From assembly GCA_031553565.1 (NCBI GenBank), contig JAVBLK010000009.1, positions 1 to 15,169 of the forward strand: 15,169 bases of DNA, written 5' to 3'. This document shows, in pieces, positions 14,132-15,169 of the stretch (position 1 is the first letter of the stretch; every line of letters begins with the position of its first letter). Source of the DNA: JAVBLK01 sp031553565. Lineage in GTDB: Bacteria > Bacillota > Clostridia > Christensenellales > DUVY01. Position numbers and translations under genes: made by a program. The notes beneath the pieces are model-generated. The model made no database searches, had not been told where the DNA came from, and saw nothing but the letters and a program-made list of their open reading frames with translations.

Positions 14132-15020
14132 ATGAATATCAATAATATCCCCGCCGAACTTAAAGGCCTAAAGCAATGGGCTGTATTTCGGAGCTATCTT
14201 GATAAGGAAAGCGGCAAGTACAAAAAAGTCATCATTAGCACCGTCACGGGAAAATTCGCCAAAAGCAACGAGCCGGAAACGTGGGAAGAGTTTAATAAGG
14301 CCGAGTATTACCGTAAACGCTACCGTTATCAAGGCTTGACGTTCGCCTTGGATAAAGGAATTATCTTCATCGACATTGACCATGCAATAGACAAGGAAAG
14401 CGGACAGATCATTTCCGAAGAGGCAAAACGACTGTTAAAACTTCTGCCCGACACCTATGCCGAAACATCGGTCAGCGGAACGGGAATACATATTCTCTGC
14501 AAAGGCTCGCTGCCCAACGACGCGATGAAGCGTAACGACGAAAAAGGTATTGAAATTTACAACACCCGACGCTTTATCTGCATGACGGGCGACCTTATAG
14601 ACGGCAGAGGCGAAATCAAGGATTATTCCGACAGCATAGCCGACATAGCCTACACATTTACAGGCCGCCGACCACCCCCAAGGGAATACATATCCGTTGA
14701 AAGCAGGGCAAGTGATGCAGAGCTTATTGAGGAAATACGCCGCAGCCGTCAGGGCGGAAAATTCGATGCCCTCTTGCGACATATCTGCCTATCCGTCGCA
14801 TTCGCATGCCGATTCCGCGCTTGTGTATATCTTAGCATGGTGGACGCAAAGCCCTTCACAAATAGACAGTATATTCCGCTCTTCAGGCTTGTATCGCGAC
14901 AAATGGGATTCACCGCGCGGGCAGACGACCTACGGCGGACTTATGATTGACGATGCGCTTTCCCGCGTAACACCGCGCACAACACGGATGCCGTACATAG
15001 CGCCGAGCGCAGAAATGTAA
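14132..15020 (+). pseudogene. AEP primase-polymerase (NrS-1/PrimPol-like), frameshifted
   Basis: The N-terminal part is an archaeo-eukaryotic primase domain: FIDIDHAID with D81 and D83, SGTGIH with H120, and EIYNTRRF with E141, the three catalytic motifs in order. Such enzymes start replication of phages and plasmids. The first frame reads on to a stop at 14948-14950, but after FDALL (about 14775) its sequence loses the family pattern. The pattern goes on one base later in another frame: DISAYPSHSHADSAL, then LYRDKWDSPRGQTTYG, ending PSAEM at 15018-15020. So the gene carries a one-base insertion or two-base loss (modulo three) at about 14757-14790. Start ATG 14132 has GGAGG at 14122-14126. 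It is a true frameshift, a read error, or less likely a programmed +1 shift. Confidence 0.75.
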
Positions 15021-15065
15021 AAATAAACATTAATGAAGTTTGTCTTGTTGTTTTATTGAACGGTA

Positions 15066-15169
15066 ATGCTGAACGTGAATACCGATATGGCCAATGCCGA
15101 TAATGACAGAAGCTATTATAAGCCAAATAACCTTACCGTAAATACCAAGCAGCAAGAAGCCTATGACCG
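15066..15169 (+). CDS. Start of a further gene, cut by the window end
   Basis: An open frame begins at ATG 15066 and runs to the window edge, giving 34 complete codons (with YYKPNNLTVNTKQQEAYD). It follows the primase gene by 45 bases in the same direction. No good ribosome binding site precedes the ATG, and the frame is closed by a stop just upstream, so the start is uncertain. I do not recognise the protein from this short piece. Confidence 0.4.
   Translation, partial: MLNVNTDMANADNDRSYYKPNNLTVNTKQQEAYD

Larger units (their letters stand above)
10321..15020 (+). other. Recurrent gene-end motif (Ser/Ala-Glu-Met-stop) in the accessory operon
   Basis: Copies end at 11006 (DMEM), 11572 (QAEM), 12166 (SAEM), 12725 (GSEM), 13648 (GSEM) and 15020 (SAEM). 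A variant at 10321-10338 reads AEMGG because the stop TGA has become GGA. The DNA core is GAAATGTRA; the Glu codon is GAA in all seven. Three junctions align further: GCGGAAATGTGAGGTAAAA (11561-11579), GCGGAAATGGGAGGCTAAAA (10321-10340) and GGAAATGTGAGGT (10997-11009), where TGAGG or GGAGG is also the next gene's ribosome binding site. The genes carrying it are unrelated. Confidence 0.75.

Noticed and set aside
1..15169. CRISPR array, tRNA or rRNA genes
   Set aside because: No regularly spaced repeats and no cloverleaf or rRNA-like sequence were seen on either strand.

Overview
The window looks like a piece of a chromosome from an anaerobic, fermentative Clostridia-type member of the Bacillota, possibly a gut species. 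The basis is strong AGGAGG-type ribosome binding sites, a fused AdhE, an NrdR repressor, a YtrB-like ABC exporter and a run of mobile-element genes of types common in gut Firmicutes. No rRNA, tRNA or CRISPR array is visible.

Left part (1-7255), core-like and all on the + strand. An imperfect palindrome of about 117 bases is followed by a two-gene ABC transporter (ATPase and membrane partner). Next comes adhE, a bifunctional aldehyde/alcohol dehydrogenase, behind a near-consensus promoter. A Rex-like operator overlaps the -35 box, and a terminator hairpin lies in the leader. Then come an APH-fold phosphotransferase, a strong terminator, nrdR with a promoter so close that its mRNA may be leaderless, and a CofE-like ligase of the F420 gamma-glutamyl type.

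Middle part (7250-9340). A second long palindrome, smaller hairpins and a terminator fill a gene-free stretch. An AraC-type regulator follows, interrupted at its last codons by an insertion sequence. The IS carries one intact, minus-strand, IS6/IS240-like DDE transposase and is flanked by 13-base direct repeats. Removing it in silico adds two residues to the AraC protein and places its stop 23 bases before the next gene, so the regulator may once have headed the accessory operon.

Right part (9364-15169), an accessory operon of plasmid/ICE/phage type, all + strand with tight spacing. It holds an ArdC-like protein without its metalloprotease motif, a small unknown protein, two DUF3846 paralogues, an unrecognised protein, two proteins of widespread but unnamed phage/plasmid families, a possible 32-residue ORF, a DUF1281/YubB-like protein, a frameshifted AEP primase-polymerase gene and the start of another gene. 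The most unusual signal is here: six genes end in exactly Glu-Met-stop, mostly (Ser/Ala)-Glu-Met-stop, and the first ends in Ala-Glu-Met-Gly-Gly. The repeated DNA core is GAAATGTRA, in several junctions continuing into the next ribosome binding site.
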